Origin: Rhodococcus aetherivorans
GTDB taxonomy: Bacteria; Actinomycetota; Actinomycetes; Mycobacteriales; Mycobacteriaceae
Length of the DNA: 51,959 bases
Reading direction: 5' to 3'
Assembly (NCBI RefSeq): GCF_011058165.1
Contig: NZ_JAALEG010000038.1
Coordinates: forward strand, 1-51,959
Shown: positions 1-11,633 of the stretch, piece by piece
How positions within the stretch are numbered: the first letter of the stretch is position 1
How the letters are laid out: each line of letters begins with the position of its first letter
Notes under the pieces: generated by a model
Told to the model about the DNA's origin: nothing
The model's database searches: none
What the model saw: only the letters and a program-made list of their open reading frames with translations
Made by a program: the position numbers and the translations under genes

Positions 1-1
1 C

Positions 2-685
2 CGACCTCGACGGCGACGGCCGGCCCGAACTGATCGTGCTCGCCGTCGACAATCCGCCGGGGGAGGCGGGGGCGTGCTCGTCGTCGCCCCGCACGTGTCC
101 TGGACCGACGTGCTGGTGCTCACCGCGGTTGCCCCGGCAGGGTTCGTCGCGCGCAGCGACCTGCTCGAGTGGGGACTGCTCGGCGCGCTGGCCCGCCGCA
201 TGCGGGTCATACCCATCGAGCGCGAGCGTCTGCGCGACCTGCCCGTCGTGGTGTCGCGGATCCGCGACCGCCTCCTGGCGGGGGAGCGGATCGCGGCGTT
301 CCCGGAGGGCACGACGTGGTGCGGCAGGGCGTACGGCGGGTTCCGTCCGGCACTGTTCCAGGCGGCGATCGACGCGCAGCGCCCGGTGCAGCCGGTCGGG
401 CTCCGGTACGCCGACGCCGCCGGGACGATCGCCACCGGCCCGGCGTTCGTCGGCGACGAGACGATGGGAGCGTCGCTGCGACGGCTCCTGCGGCACCGGG
501 GCGTGGTGGCGGAGGTGGTGCTCGCCCCGCTCGAGCGGCCCGGCTCCGATCGCCGCGACCTCGCCGCGCGGTGTGAACGGTCCGCGCGCCGGCGGCACGA
601 CGACGGCGCCGAGTTCGCCAGGCTCGGCCGGGCCGCCGCCGCGCACGACACCCGTGGTCGCGAGGAGCTCCGGGCCGGACGGTGA
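2..685 (+). CDS. 1-acylglycerol-3-phosphate acyltransferase-like protein, 5' truncated
   Basis: This is a PlsC/LPLAT-family acyltransferase, expected to transfer a fatty acyl group onto a lysophospholipid at the inner membrane face. The catalytic HX4D box reads HVSWTD (His codon at 92-94) and a downstream block reads FPEGTTW, the family's acyl-acceptor motif. It ends at TGA 683-685, 42 nt before the cysteine desulfurase start. The N-terminus, normally a membrane segment plus about 60-80 residues before the HX4D box, is missing. The frame is open to base 2, but the codons before about 62 give an Arg-rich string unlike this family, while another frame there looks like a different protein (see finding). 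Only about 62-685 is confidently this gene. An Rv3026c-type acyltransferase precedes iscS in mycobacteria (from memory), which fits the context. Confidence 0.8.
   Translation, partial: RPRRRRPARTDRARRRQSAGGGGGVLVVAPHVSWTDVLVLTAVAPAGFVARSDLLEWGLLGALARRMRVIPIERERLRDLPVVVSRIRDRLLAGERIAAFPEGTTWCGRAYGGFRPALFQAAIDAQRPVQPVGLRYADAAGTIATGPAFVGDETMGASLRRLLRHRGVVAEVVLAPLERPGSDRRDLAARCERSARRRHDDGAEFARLGRAAAAHDTRGREELRAGR
3..62 (+). pseudogene. Possible FG-GAP/VCBS-repeat coding fragment at the left edge
   Basis: Frame 3 encodes DLDGDGRPELIVLAVDNPPG. The DxDGDGxP(D/E)LIV core is the calcium-binding loop and following strand of FG-GAP/VCBS repeats, and VDNPPG is, as I recall, a common continuation in actinobacterial members. 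The similarity stops where the acyltransferase frame becomes recognisable (about 58-66). Only 20 codons are visible, so this may be chance, but the match is specific. It could be a contig-join artefact or a genuine rearrangement. Confidence 0.35.
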
Positions 686-712
686 GCGCGACGGGCGCGA
701 GCCCCGACCCGC

Positions 713-730
713 TATCCTGGTTCGGTCATG
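713..730 (+). promoter_or_regulatory. -10 element (TATCCT) close to the cysteine desulfurase start
   Basis: TATCCT at 713-718 lies 9 nt before ATG 728, with no Shine-Dalgarno between them. This suggests a leaderless or nearly leaderless transcript. Confidence 0.5.
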
Positions 731-1954
731 ACCTCGAACGCCGCCGGAGCCTCCGGCACCTCGACGACCGTCTACCTCGATCACGCCGCGACCACCCCGA
801 TGCTGCCCGCGGCCGTGTCGGCGATGACGGAGATCTTCGCGACGGTCGGCAACGCGTCGTCCCTCCACGGGTCGGGCCGCGCGGCGCGGCGCCGCATCGA
901 GGAGGCCCGGGAGTCCATCGCCGCGGACCTCGGTGCGCGTCCCTCCGAGGTCGTCTTCACCTCGGGCGGCACCGAGGGCGACAACCTCGCGGTCAAGGGC
1001 ATCTACTGGGCGCGCCGCGACGCCGATCCGCGCCGTCGCCGGGTGATCGCGAGCGCCGTCGAGCACCACGCCGTGCTCGATGCCGTCGAGTGGCTCGTCG
1101 CGCACGAGGGCGCCGAGGTGACCTGGCTGGCCGTCGACGCCGACGGACGCGTCGAGCCGGATGCGCTGCGGATGGCCCTCGCCGAGCACGCCGACGAGAC
1201 GGCCCTGGTGTCGGTGATGTGGGCCAACAACGAGGTGGGCACCGTGATGCCCGTCGCCGAGCTCACCGCGGTCGCCGCCGAGTACGGGGTGCCCGTGCAC
1301 AGCGACGCCGTGCAGGCGGTCGGCCATCTGCCCGTCGACTTCGCCGCGAGCGGGCTGGCCGCCATGACGATCGCCGCGCACAAGTTCGGCGGTCCCCAGG
1401 GTGTCGGTGCCCTGCTGCTGGGCCGGCAGGTGCCGTGCGTGCCCCTCACCCACGGCGGCGGACACGAGCGCGACGTACGGTCGGGAACCCACGACACCGC
1501 CGGGATCGCCGGCATGGCCGCGGCGCTGCGCGAGGCGACGGCCGAACTCGGCGAACGCACCGTCGCGCTCACGACGCTGCGCGACGAACTGATCGCCGGT
1601 GTGACGGCCGTGGTCCCGGACGCGGTCCTCAACGGCCCGCGCGGCGCGGACCGCCTGCCCGGCATTGCACACTTCACCTTCCCCGGCTGCGAGGGCGATT
1701 CGCTGCTCATGCTGCTGGACGCGGCCGGGATCGAGTGCTCGACCGGTTCGGCCTGCACCGCCGGGGTGGCGCGGCCGAGCCATGTGCTCGTCGCGATGGG
1801 GGCGGACCCCCGCACGGCCCGCGGGTCGTTGCGATTCTCGTTGGGCCACACGTCGACTCGCGCCGACGTGGAGGCCGTTGTGGCGGCGCTGCCGCAGGTG
1901 GTGGGACGGGCGCGGGCCGCCGGACTGGCCGGCGCCGGTAGTCGAGAGAGGTGA
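728..1954 (+). CDS. iscS: Cysteine desulfurase (IscS/NifS family)
   Basis: This PLP enzyme removes sulfur from cysteine as an enzyme-bound persulfide. Its genetic neighbour mnmA suggests that the sulfur feeds tRNA 2-thiouridine synthesis. The 408 residues contain YLDHAATTP (16-24), SGGTEGDN (79-86), EHHA with the PLP-stacking His (about 113-114), SDAVQ (192-196), the Schiff-base Lys219 in [10 protein letters not shown], and the mobile-loop Cys343 in STGSACTAG. The segment before Cys343 has no insertion, so this looks like a group II-like short-loop enzyme. ATG 728 is preceded by a -10-like hexamer rather than an RBS. The stop overlaps the alternative GTG of mnmA. The symbol follows mycobacterial Rv3025c; it need not serve general Fe-S assembly, which in actinobacteria is usually done by SUF. 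Confidence 0.93.
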   Translation: MTSNAAGASGTSTTVYLDHAATTPMLPAAVSAMTEIFATVGNASSLHGSGRAARRRIEEARESIAADLGARPSEVVFTSGGTEGDNLAVKGIYWARRDADPRRRRVIASAVEHHAVLDAVEWLVAHEGAEVTWLAVDADGRVEPDALRMALAEHADETALVSVMWANNEVGTVMPVAELTAVAAEYGVPVHSDAVQAVGHLPVDFAASGLAAMTIAAHKFGGPQGVGALLLGRQVPCVPLTHGGGHERDVRSGTHDTAGIAGMAAALREATAELGERTVALTTLRDELIAGVTAVVPDAVLNGPRGADRLPGIAHFTFPGCEGDSLLMLLDAAGIECSTGSACTAGVARPSHVLVAMGADPRTARGSLRFSLGHTSTRADVEAVVAALPQVVGRARAAGLAGAGSRER

Positions 1955-1959
1955 CGTCG

Positions 1960-3050
1960 ATGAGGGTGCTCGCGGCAATGAGCGGTGGCGTGGACTCGGC
2001 GGTGGCCGCGGCCCGCGCGGTCGACGCCGGCCACGACGTGGTCGGCGTGCACCTGGCGCTGTCCACGGCGCCGGGCACGCTGCGGACCGGGTCGCGGGGC
2101 TGCTGCTCCAAGGAGGACGCCGGGGATGCGCGCCGCGCCGCCGACGTGCTCGGAATCCCTTTCTATGTCTGGGATTTCGCCGACCGGTTCAAGGAGGACG
2201 TCATCGACGACTTCGTCGAGTCCTATGCCGCCGGCCAGACCCCCAATCCGTGCCTGCGCTGCAACGAGAAGATCAAGTTCGCGGCCCTCGCCGACCGGGC
2301 CGTCGCCCTCGGCTTCGACGCGGTCGCCACCGGCCACTACGCCCGGCTCGACGACGGTGTCCTGCGTCGCGCGGTCGACGCCGGCAAGGACCAGTCGTAC
2401 GTGCTCGGTGTGCTGACGGCCGACCAGCTCGCGCGTGCGATGTTCCCGGTCGGGGACACCCCGAAGGAGCGGATCCGCGCCGAAGCGGCCGAGCGGGGTC
2501 TCGCGGTCGCGGACAAGCCCGACAGTCACGACATCTGCTTCATCCCCTCCGGTGACACCCGCGCCTTCCTCGGTGCCCGCATCGGGGTGCGTCCCGGCCG
2601 CGTCGTCGACGCCCGGTCCGGCGCCGTGCTCGCCGAACACGAAGGGGTGCACGGCTTCACGGTCGGACAGCGCAAGGGCCTGGGCATCGCCGGCCCCGGC
2701 GCGGACGGCCGCCCCCGCTACGTCACCGCGATCGAGCCGGACACCGGCACGGTGAAGGTGGGCTCCGCGGAAGACCTGAAGGTGTGGGCGATCAGTGCCG
2801 AGCGCGCGGTGTGGACGAGCGGGGCCGCGCCGGCCGGACCGGTCGAATGCGTCGTGCAGGTCCGCGCGCACGGCGGTGTCGCGGCGGCCGTCGCCGAGCC
2901 CGCCGGCACCGGTCTCGCGGTGACCCTGCGCGAACCGCTCACCGGCGTCGCCACCGGACAGGCCGTGGTGCTGTACCGGCCGGACGCGGGCGGCGACGTC
3001 GTCCTCGGCAGCGGCACCATCGTCGGTACCGGCACGGCGGCCACGTCCCG

Positions 3051-3054
<4 letters not shown>
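1960..3054 (+). CDS. mnmA: tRNA 2-thiouridylase MnmA
   Basis: MnmA adenylates and thiolates U34 of Glu, Gln and Lys tRNAs using sulfur relayed from a cysteine desulfurase. The 364-residue protein has the PP-loop SGGVDS (8-13), the catalytic Cys98 in TPNPCLRCN and the second catalytic Cys193 in SHDICFIP, plus the [10 protein letters not shown] block. GTG 1951 is in frame, but ATG 1960 is preferred because GAGAGG (1944-1949) sits about 10 nt before it and the protein then starts [10 protein letters not shown], as in homologues. It directly follows the cysteine desulfurase and its stop overlaps the next start by 4 nt, so the three genes look co-transcribed. The tRNA substrates lie in the same window at 35.0-35.4 kb. 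Confidence 0.95.
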
Positions 3055-6246
<3,192 letters not shown>

Positions 6247-6313
6247 CCGGCGGCCGGAGCCGGTGTGACGGAGATCGCCCGGAAACCGTTTGGGCGGAAG
6301 GGGCGGTCACTGG

Positions 6314-6328
6314 GATAGTCCTCCAGTG
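6314..6328 (+). promoter_or_regulatory. Leaderless-type promoter of the GNAT gene (GATAGT, 6 nt, GTG)
   Basis: GATAGT at 6314-6319 precedes GTG 6326 by 6 nt, with no RBS. Confidence 0.45.
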
Positions 6329-6814
6329 ATCGAGATCAGACGCGTGAGCCCGGACGAGTACGACGCCGTCGGCGCCCTCACCGTCGACGTGTACGTCGGC
6401 GGCGGATTCGTCGAGCCCGACGACCCGTACGCCGAGCGTCTGCGCGACACCGCCGCCCGCGACAAGCACGCCGAGGTGGTGGTCGCGCTCGCCGACGGCG
6501 AGATCGTCGGGTCCGTGACGCTGGCGGAGCCGGCGTCGCGCTTCGCCCACATCGCCGAGAAGGGCGAGCTCGAGTTCCGGATGCTGGCCGTCGCGCCGTC
6601 GGCGCGGGGCCGGGGTGTCGGGTCTGCGCTGGTGCGGCACGTCCTCGACACCGCCTACGACCGCGGCGATCGCGCCGTGGTGCTCTCCACGCAGCCGGAC
6701 ATGGTCGACGCGCGCCGCATCTACGACCGCAACGGATTCGTCCCCGTCCCCGAGCGGGACTGGGCGCCGGTGCCCGGCGTCGAGCTGAGCACCCTGGTCC
6801 GGGAGCTGGTCTGA
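6326..6814 (+). CDS. GNAT-family N-acetyltransferase
   Basis: This 162-residue protein has the single-domain GNAT layout: an N-terminal IEIRRVSPDEYDAVG strand-helix, motif A EFRMLAVAPSARGRGVGSALVRHVLD with the acetyl-CoA pyrophosphate loop RGRGVG, and motif B YDRNGFVPV. It should transfer an acetyl group from acetyl-CoA to an amine; the substrate cannot be told. An upstream in-frame ATG (6290) exists, but it adds 12 residues not needed for the fold and lacks an RBS. GTG 6326 sits 6 nt after GATAGT. It lies between ligA and the convergent ACT-domain gene, 10 nt from the latter's stop. Confidence 0.85.
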   Translation: MIEIRRVSPDEYDAVGALTVDVYVGGGFVEPDDPYAERLRDTAARDKHAEVVVALADGEIVGSVTLAEPASRFAHIAEKGELEFRMLAVAPSARGRGVGSALVRHVLDTAYDRGDRAVVLSTQPDMVDARRIYDRNGFVPVPERDWAPVPGVELSTLVRELV

Positions 6815-6824
6815 GCCGTTCCGC

Positions 6825-7475
6825 TCAGCCGAGGACGGTTCCGATGATGCCGGCCAGGTAGCCGAGCCGGGCCACCTCGGACGGGCGGAACTCCGGGCCG
6901 CCGGGCCGGCCGAGCATCAGCACCCGGCCCTGGGTCCCCAGGGGCGCCGCCGCCAGGGTCGTGTTCATCGCTCGCCACAGGTCGGGCACCCACTCGCCCT
7001 CGTGGTCGAGCAGCATCGGCTTCTCGAGCGGCATCCACGGCACCTCCGCCGGCCGGGTCTCGGGGGCGCCGGAACTGCCGACCACCCGGTACACCCCGTA
7101 CGGGCCGGTGTCGACGACGGTCGCCCAGCCGACGCGCAGCACCCGGGGCGCCCCGTCGACGAGCACCTGCAGCCGATCGTGGCGCGCGGTGGCGACCTGA
7201 TCGATCAGCTCGAGTTCGCGGTGGGTGTCGAGGATTCCCGCATAGGGACGGATCGAGTCCACCGTCACGCCCTCGAGGCGTTCGGCGGCCGTGATGAGCG
7301 TGTCCGGCAGCGACCCGGCGTCGACGTCGACGACGAGATCGTCGATCGCGAAGCCGGCGCCGCGTTCGACGACGTCCAGCGAGAGGATGTCCGCACCGAC
7401 CGAACCGAGCGCGACGGCGAGTGAACCGAGGCTGCCCGGCCGGTCGGGAAGCTGGACGCGTAACAGGTACGACAC
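6825..7475 (-). CDS. ACT-domain-containing protein (Rv3013-like)
   Basis: The 216-residue protein begins with an ACT domain ([29 protein letters not shown], residues 2-30, then LDVVERG). This small-molecule, usually amino-acid, sensor fold has the PxRPGSL loop typical of ligand-binding members. The remainder (about 75-216) has no motif I recognise. The start is GTG 7475, preceded by GGAAAGGA; a longer in-frame extension to 7544 has no better start. It sits between ligA and gatC in the same relative place as mycobacterial Rv3013. The sensed ligand is unknown, though the surrounding branched-chain amino acid and Glu-tRNA genes make an amino acid plausible. Confidence 0.85.
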   Translation of the reverse strand: MSYLLRVQLPDRPGSLGSLAVALGSVGADILSLDVVERGAGFAIDDLVVDVDAGSLPDTLITAAERLEGVTVDSIRPYAGILDTHRELELIDQVATARHDRLQVLVDGAPRVLRVGWATVVDTGPYGVYRVVGSSGAPETRPAEVPWMPLEKPMLLDHEGEWVPDLWRAMNTTLAAAPLGTQGRVLMLGRPGGPEFRPSEVARLGYLAGIIGTVLG

Positions 7476-7548
7476 GTGCGTCCTTTCCCCGATTCCGAAG
7501 TCACGGCCGAGGCGCTCGGCCGGCGACGGACACCATCTTTTCACCCCC

Positions 7549-7582
7549 GCAGCACCGCCGGATGCCGGTCCGGCGGTGCTGC
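7549..7582. repeat. 14-bp perfect inverted repeat in the ACT/gatC divergent spacer
   Basis: Arms 7549-7562 and 7569-7582 (GCAGCACCGCCGGA and its complement) enclose a 6-nt loop. It lies between two divergent genes, so it is not an obvious terminator for either. Confidence 0.6.
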
Positions 7583-7718
7583 GCCGAGACGGGACAGGAA
7601 ACCGCCGGTCACGCGGTCGTTGTCACACGAACGACACAGGTGTTTCTCCGAACTGCAACACGGCGGGCGGTCGGCGCGGGTCCGGGGAACCGGCGAAACC
7701 GTCCCGGTCGGCACGCAC

Positions 7719-7769
7719 TACCCTGGACGGGACGTTCGTTTCTTCATCGGAAAGGGGTCACCGAAGGTG
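7719..7769 (+). promoter_or_regulatory. Candidate gatC promoter and RBS
   Basis: TACCCT at 7719-7724 would start transcription near 7731. An AAAGGGG stretch at 7751-7757 lies about 9 nt before GTG 7767, so this transcript appears to have a normal short leader. Confidence 0.4.
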
Positions 7770-8066
7770 CCTGCCATCTCCCGTGACGAGGTCGCGCACC
7801 TCGCCCGGTTGTCCCGGCTCGCGCTGACCGACGCCGAACTCGACGAGTTCGCCGGCCAGCTGGATACGATCCTCAGCCACGTCAAGGCCGTGTCGGAGGT
7901 GGCTGCGGACGATGTGGCGCCGATGGCCAACCCGAACGCGGTGACCAACGTGACCCGCCCCGACGAGGTGCGCCCGGGCCTGACGCCGGAGCAGGCGCTC
8001 GCCGCCGCGCCGCTCGTCGAGGACGGCCGCTTCTCCGTCCCGCAGATCCTGGGGGAGGGCGAATGA
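7767..8066 (+). CDS. gatC: Aspartyl/glutamyl-tRNA amidotransferase subunit C
   Basis: GatC (99 residues) is the clamp that holds GatA to GatB in the amidotransferase converting Glu-tRNA-Gln (and often Asp-tRNA-Asn) to the amidated form. It has the signature [22 protein letters not shown], the [12 protein letters not shown] helix, and PN....[19 protein letters not shown] 7767 is supported by an upstream AAAGGGG. Its stop overlaps gatA by 4 nt (ATGA at 8063). An in-frame extension to 7476 runs through non-coding spacer and is rejected. Confidence 0.96.
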   Translation: MPAISRDEVAHLARLSRLALTDAELDEFAGQLDTILSHVKAVSEVAADDVAPMANPNAVTNVTRPDEVRPGLTPEQALAAAPLVEDGRFSVPQILGEGE

Positions 8067-9538
8067 GCGCCGACCTGACCCGGCTGGGCGCGGCCGACCT
8101 CGCCGACCGCATCCACTCCGGCGACGTCTCGTCGGTCGAGGTCACCCAGGCTCACCTCGACCGCATCGCCGAGGTCGACGGCGACTACCACGCCTTCCTG
8201 CACGTCGCGGGGGAGCAGGCGCTGGCCGCCGCCGCGGAGGTCGACCGCGCGGTCGCCGCGGGCGAGAGCCCGGCGTCGCCGCTGGCCGGCGTGCCGATCG
8301 CCCTCAAGGACGTGTTCACCACGACCGACATGCCCACCACGTGCGCCTCGAAGATCCTCGAGGGCTGGATGTCGCCGTACGACGCGACCCTGACGTCGAA
8401 GCTGCGGCGGGCCGGCATCCCCATCCTGGGCAAGACCAACATGGACGAGTTCGCGATGGGATCGTCCACCGAGAACTCCGCCTTCGGTCCCACCCGCAAC
8501 CCGTGGGACACCACCCGGATCCCCGGTGGTTCCGGCGGCGGCTCCGCGGCCGCGCTGGCGTCCTACCAGGCGCCCCTGGCCATCGGCACCGATACCGGCG
8601 GCTCGATCCGCCAGCCCGCCGCCGTCACCGCCACGGTCGGCACCAAGCCCACCTACGGCACGGTCTCCCGGTTCGGCCTCGTCGCGTGCGCGTCGTCGCT
8701 CGACCAGGGCGGCCCGTGCGGCCGCACCGTGCTCGACACGGCGCTGCTGCACGAGGTGATCGCCGGCCACGACCCGCGCGACTCCACGTCGGTGGACGCG
8801 CCCGTCCGGCCGGTCGTCCGGGCGGCCCGGGAGGGCGCGCAGGGCGACCTGAAGGGCCTGCGCGTCGGCGTCGTCAAGGAGTTGCACTCGGACAGCTACC
8901 AGCCGGGCGTGCTGGCGTCCTTCGACGCGGCCGTGGCCACGCTCACCGAACTCGGCGCCGAGGTCGTCGAGGTCTCCTGCCCGCACTTCGAGTACGCGCT
9001 CGCCTCGTACTACCTGATCCTGCCGTCCGAGGTCTCCTCCAACCTCGCCCGCTTCGACGCCATGCGCTACGGCCTGCGCGTCGACGACGGCACGATGAGC
9101 GCCGAGCAGGTCATGGCCGCCACCCGGGCCGCCGGGTTCGGTAAGGAGGTCAAGCGCCGCATCATGATCGGCACCTACGCGCTGTCCTCCGGCTACTACG
9201 AGGCCTACTACGGGCAGGCGCTCAAGGTCCGCACCCTCATCGCGCGGGACTTCGAGAAGGCGTACGAGCAGGTCGACGTCCTCGTCTCGCCGACCAGCCC
9301 GTTCACCCCGTGGAAGATCGGCGAGAAGGTCGACGATCCGCTGGCGATGTACCTGTCGGACCTGTGCACGCTGCCGACCAACCTCGCCGGGCACTGCGCG
9401 ATGTCCGTGCCGTCCGGGCTGTCCGCCGACGACGGGCTGCCCGTCGGCCTGCAGATCATGGCCCCGGCGCTCGCCGACGAGCGCCTCTACCGCGTCGGCG
9501 CCGCGTTCGAGGCCGCACGCGGCCCGATCGTCGCCTGA
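8063..9538 (+). CDS. gatA: Aspartyl/glutamyl-tRNA amidotransferase subunit A
   Basis: GatA is the amidase-signature glutaminase that generates ammonia for tRNA-dependent transamidation. In this 491-residue protein the catalytic triad is Lys82 (GVPIALKD), cis-Ser157 ([11 protein letters not shown]) and Ser181 ([13 protein letters not shown]), numbered three higher than in the S. aureus enzyme. The tail [16 protein letters not shown] and VGLQIMAP complete the family pattern. It is translationally coupled to gatC; gatB lies 5 kb downstream, separated by other genes as in mycobacteria. Confidence 0.97.
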   Translation: MSADLTRLGAADLADRIHSGDVSSVEVTQAHLDRIAEVDGDYHAFLHVAGEQALAAAAEVDRAVAAGESPASPLAGVPIALKDVFTTTDMPTTCASKILEGWMSPYDATLTSKLRRAGIPILGKTNMDEFAMGSSTENSAFGPTRNPWDTTRIPGGSGGGSAAALASYQAPLAIGTDTGGSIRQPAAVTATVGTKPTYGTVSRFGLVACASSLDQGGPCGRTVLDTALLHEVIAGHDPRDSTSVDAPVRPVVRAAREGAQGDLKGLRVGVVKELHSDSYQPGVLASFDAAVATLTELGAEVVEVSCPHFEYALASYYLILPSEVSSNLARFDAMRYGLRVDDGTMSAEQVMAATRAAGFGKEVKRRIMIGTYALSSGYYEAYYGQALKVRTLIARDFEKAYEQVDVLVSPTSPFTPWKIGEKVDDPLAMYLSDLCTLPTNLAGHCAMSVPSGLSADDGLPVGLQIMAPALADERLYRVGAAFEAARGPIVA

Positions 9539-9547
9539 GTCCGGCCG

Positions 9548-9591
9548 AGGCCCGGTGCGCCGTCCCGGTCAGGGGCGGTCGCACCGGGCCT
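9548..9591. terminator. Bidirectional hairpin between gatA and the alpha/beta-hydrolase gene
   Basis: Twelve-bp arms 9548-9559 (AGGCCCGGTGCG) and 9580-9591 pair across a 20-nt loop. The right arm lies inside the end of the convergent minus-strand gene. No U-tract. Confidence 0.5.
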
Positions 9592-10906
9592 GGTCCGGGC
9601 CGTAGCGGTGCCCGTGACCGGGGGCCGCGTCCAGCGCCACCGGCAGGTCCAGCGTCGCCTGCACGAAACTGACCACCGGCAGCCACCGCGGCACGGGCGC
9701 GTCGCGTCGCGCTCGGGACAGGTCGGGCGGGGACCACAGCAGCGACGGCTGCCACCACACCACCGGATCCGACGTGTTCGCGGTGACGATCGCTCCGGCC
9801 GTGCGCACCGCGCCGGCCGGCGGACCCGCCCAGATCGCCGCGCAGGGACCCGCCGCGGCCGATGCGTGGTCGGCGAGCGCAGCGCTGCCCCCGATCGACC
9901 CGAGGCTCTGCCCGTACACGTGCAGCTGCGGGCGCCGGACCAGGTCCAGGGTGTCGAGGTGGGCGCGCACGGCCGTCAGGAGGGCGCGGGCCGACGCCGC
10001 GGCCGCGTTCCGGTCGAACAGGAACGTCACCCAGCTCGGCGCGGCCGAGTACTGCTGCGCCACGAGCGCGACGTCGCCGCCGAACACCGTGTCGAACCCC
10101 CGCACCGCGCCGGGGTCGATCCAGCCCGAGCCGGTGGGCACCGCCACCACGACGTGGGCGCGGGCGAACCCACCGGCGCGGTCGAGTTCGCGCACGGCCA
10201 GCGCGGCGCGCGAGCGGGCGTCCGCAGCGGATCCGAGCCCCACGTACGTGCGGATCGCGCCGGGATGCGCGTCGAGGGTCACGAAACGGCGGCCCTCGTC
10301 GCCCAGGGACTCCCAGGACACCAGGGACGACGGACTGCCGGCCACCGCGGCGGCGACGGGCCTCGCGACCGGGTCTGCCTGCCCGAGCCCCACGGGCACA
10401 ATCGCGACGCCGACGCCCATGGCCACCGTGACAGCCGTGGCCGCGACCGCGCGGGTGCCGGCCCGCCGGCGCCACGCCCCCGGAACCCGGCCGATCGCCC
10501 GTACTGCCGCGAATATCAAGGGGGCACAACTACATACAACGATCCAGTGCGCCGGACCGGCGGGTGGTCGCCCCATCGACGCCCGCAACGCGTCCTGCCA
10601 CTGCGCCGCGGCGAGCACCGCCCACCCGAGCGCGCCGGCCGCGACGACCAGCGCCGCCGGCCGCGCGGCCCCGGGCCGCGCGGATCCCCCGTGCCGCCGG
10701 CGGCGCACCCCGGCGGCCACGGCCGCGGCTGCGGCGGCGCATCCGGAGGCAGCGGCCTGTGCCAGGGCCGCACGGGGCAGCAGCGACGGCGCGAGCGAGA
10801 CCCACACCGCGATCGTCACCGCCACGGTCGTCGCCACCCGCGGGCAGCGCCGCGCGAGCGAATCGACCCCCGCGTCCGCGGCCGCGGACGCCGCGAGCGC
10901 CCTCAT
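9569..10906 (-). CDS. Membrane alpha/beta-hydrolase (Abhydrolase_9 family)
   Basis: The 445-residue protein has an N-terminal half with about four to five hydrophobic segments (TVAVTIAVWVSLAPSLLPR, LVVAAGALGWAVLAAA, WIVVCSCAPLIFAAV, AVAATAVTVAMGVGVAIVPVGL). The C-terminal half carries RTYVGLGSA, VVVAVPTGSGWIDPGAV, YSAAPSWVTFLFDR and HVYGQSLGSIGG, the last with the G-x-S-x-G-like nucleophile elbow. This matches the Abhydrolase_9 family with its membrane N-domain; activity in the family is largely uncharacterised and a lipid esterase is a guess. ATG 10906 overlaps the stop of the upstream phospholipase gene by 4 nt (ATGA), so the two are probably made together. Longer in-frame extensions lie over the phospholipase gene and are rejected. 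Confidence 0.85.
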   Translation of the reverse strand: MRALAASAAADAGVDSLARRCPRVATTVAVTIAVWVSLAPSLLPRAALAQAAASGCAAAAAAVAAGVRRRRHGGSARPGAARPAALVVAAGALGWAVLAAAQWQDALRASMGRPPAGPAHWIVVCSCAPLIFAAVRAIGRVPGAWRRRAGTRAVAATAVTVAMGVGVAIVPVGLGQADPVARPVAAAVAGSPSSLVSWESLGDEGRRFVTLDAHPGAIRTYVGLGSAADARSRAALAVRELDRAGGFARAHVVVAVPTGSGWIDPGAVRGFDTVFGGDVALVAQQYSAAPSWVTFLFDRNAAAASARALLTAVRAHLDTLDLVRRPQLHVYGQSLGSIGGSAALADHASAAAGPCAAIWAGPPAGAVRTAGAIVTANTSDPVVWWQPSLLWSPPDLSRARRDAPVPRWLPVVSFVQATLDLPVALDAAPGHGHRYGPDQARCDRP

Positions 10907-11487
10907 CGCACCGCCCACCGCGCCGCCGCGGCCAACGTCCACACCACGGCCGCGTACGGCAGCGGTGACTCGGGAACCGGTGCCGCGTCGCGTTGCCGCC
11001 ACGAATTGAACCGCACGGCAATCGACGCCACATCCGCGGTGAGGACGCACCAGCCGTCGCCGGGAGCCGCCGTGCGGCACGCCTCGTGCAGGTGCCGGCT
11101 CAGCCGGGCGTCCAGGCCGCGCCGCGCCTGCGGACCCGGTTCGTGTCCCACCGACCGGGCGTATCGCAGCAGGTCGTAGCCGAGATCGTGTTCACGGCAG
11201 GGTGTTTCGAAGAACTTCGGCAGGGGAACGGGGGAGGAGCAGCCCCCGAGGGGATCCACCAGGATCCCGTCCTCGGTGACCGGGCGGTAGTGCATCGCCG
11301 GCTCGAAGCCGGCCGGGAAGACCTCGAGCGCCGCCGCGGTGTCGCCGTCGGACAGCGCCGCCACCGCCGCCGCCGTGGCGCCCCCGTGCGGCCTCGGCTG
11401 CCCCTCCGGACCAGCCTGCGCCCCAACGGTTCCCAGGAACAGCGCCGCGGCCGTACCCACCATCACTGTCGTCGCTCGTCTGCGCAT
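10903..11487 (-). CDS. Secreted prokaryotic phospholipase A2
   Basis: The 194-residue precursor begins with an Arg-rich n-region and hydrophobic core (MRRRATTVMVGTAAALFLGT) ending in AQA, a likely signal peptide. The mature part has the prokaryotic PLA2 signature: CREHDLGYDLLRYA with catalytic His100-Asp101, followed by LDARLSRHLHEAC. Cys83/Cys97 and Cys137/Cys147 are placed to form two disulfides. It would hydrolyse the sn-2 ester of phospholipids outside the cell. Odd feature: the C-terminus (about 177-193) is hydrophobic, so the protein may stay membrane-associated. ATG 11487 follows TAACGT by 7 nt. It overlaps the membrane hydrolase gene and is divergent from the two-component system. Confidence 0.88.
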   Translation of the reverse strand: MRRRATTVMVGTAAALFLGTVGAQAGPEGQPRPHGGATAAAVAALSDGDTAAALEVFPAGFEPAMHYRPVTEDGILVDPLGGCSSPVPLPKFFETPCREHDLGYDLLRYARSVGHEPGPQARRGLDARLSRHLHEACRTAAPGDGWCVLTADVASIAVRFNSWRQRDAAPVPESPLPYAAVVWTLAAAARWAVR

Positions 11488-11500
11488 GGCACGGACGTTA
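11485..11500 (-). promoter_or_regulatory. Leaderless-type promoter of the phospholipase A2 gene
   Basis: On the minus strand TAACGT (plus 11495-11500) lies 7 nt before ATG 11487, with no RBS. Confidence 0.55.
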
Positions 11501-11618
11501 GGAACGACGGGGACCGGCGCGGATCCCACACCGGAGCGGTCCGGCCGCGGCCGTCTGCCCCCACGGAGCCAGGCGCATCTCACCCCCTGGTATGACGACA
11601 GTGCGGGCGTCCCGTGCC

Positions 11619-11633
11619 TACCGTGGTGCCGTG
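11619..11633 (+). promoter_or_regulatory. Leaderless-type promoter of the histidine kinase (TACCGT, 6 nt, GTG)
   Basis: TACCGT at 11619-11624 ends 6 nt before GTG 11631. This decides the start over the in-frame ATG 11592, which would lie upstream of the promoter. Confidence 0.5.
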
